A DNA stretch of 64,000 nucleotides, from assembly GCF_032118995.1 (NCBI RefSeq), contig NC_092659.1, forward strand, positions 14,130,177 to 14,194,176, in the 5' to 3' direction. Positions within the stretch are counted from its first letter, which is position 1. Each line of letters starts with the position of its first letter. This document shows, piece by piece, positions 63,945 through 64,000 of the stretch. The translations under genes were made by a program, and so were the position numbers. This DNA is from Asterias amurensis. Taxonomy: Eukaryota; Echinodermata; Asteroidea; Forcipulatida; Asteriidae. Below the pieces are notes generated by a model. The model was not told the DNA's origin, made no database searches, and saw nothing but the letters and a program-made list of their open reading frames with translations.

Positions 63945-64000
63945 TGACTGGTTAACAGCACCGTTACCGAACTCTAGCTCTGACCTGTTCAAGGGAGTGT
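63945..64000 (+). mobile_element. SINE-A head, cut by the window end
   Basis: GGTTAACAGCACC and ACTCTAGCTCTG resemble the SINE-A region after the A box. Confidence 0.45.

Noticed and set aside
63705..63992. A 95-codon minus ORF with a Leu/Ile-rich middle, possibly a LINE tail
   Set aside because: No W-N-x-L-P block or other RT motif was found and it runs into a SINE-A head, so it is too weak to call.

Overview
This window is invertebrate animal nuclear DNA. Coding sequence is a few percent of it and is split into exons with GT/AG introns. Everything between is crowded with short inverted-repeat DNA transposons, tRNA-derived SINEs and 5'-truncated LINE tails. The repeat style (many TTAA-flanked miniature elements, CR1/jockey-like LINE ends, Penelope-type motifs) together with the gene set suggests a deuterostome invertebrate, most likely an echinoderm and perhaps a sea star. 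That placement is inference from repeat style, not proof.

Gene layout from left to right. (1) 1151-11013, minus strand: eight exons of an SLC22-type organic cation/carnitine transporter (412 codons seen; its last exons lie left of the window). (2) 13561-13998, plus: an intact THAP zinc-finger ORF that sits inside a short inverted-repeat element flanked by TTAA. (3) 16673-20345, plus: a two-exon GT10 fucosyltransferase (457 aa). (4) 26145-33596, minus: seven exons of mitochondrial HMG-CoA lyase (HMGCL), complete except for the last C-terminal exon, which I could not find. (5) 35869-58813, plus: the first two coding exons of a PRKX-type AGC protein kinase separated by a 22.6-kb intron; the rest of the kinase is beyond the window. 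HMGCL and the kinase are head to head about 2.3 kb apart; the transporter and the fucosyltransferase are also divergent, with the THAP element between them. The genes have unrelated jobs (transport, Golgi glycosylation, ketone-body/leucine metabolism, signalling), so there is no operon-like logic.

Mobile DNA. At least five families of TTAA-flanked miniature elements begin TTAAAGG or close to it, like the T2/Kolobok elements known from Xenopus. The commonest (called M1 here) has about 28 full or partial copies of roughly 390 bp. Two hAT-like elements have exact 8-bp target duplications. Two tiny near-perfect hairpins (74 and 75 bp) have 9-10-bp target duplications. There are three tRNA-derived SINE families, one amplified as a 4 x 174-bp tandem array, and about nine LINE 3' ends ending in a W-N-x-L-P motif. 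Two copies of a dispersed repeat carry a hammerhead-ribozyme-like motif of the kind reported in Penelope-like elements.

Most interesting points: the THAP domain carried by a miniature TTAA element without any transposase core; the hammerhead-like motifs; the small target-duplicated hairpins; an inverted pair of 16-bp minisatellites; and a G-rich block just downstream of a 5' splice site in HMGCL. No CRISPR, operon, rRNA or convincing functional tRNA gene was seen.
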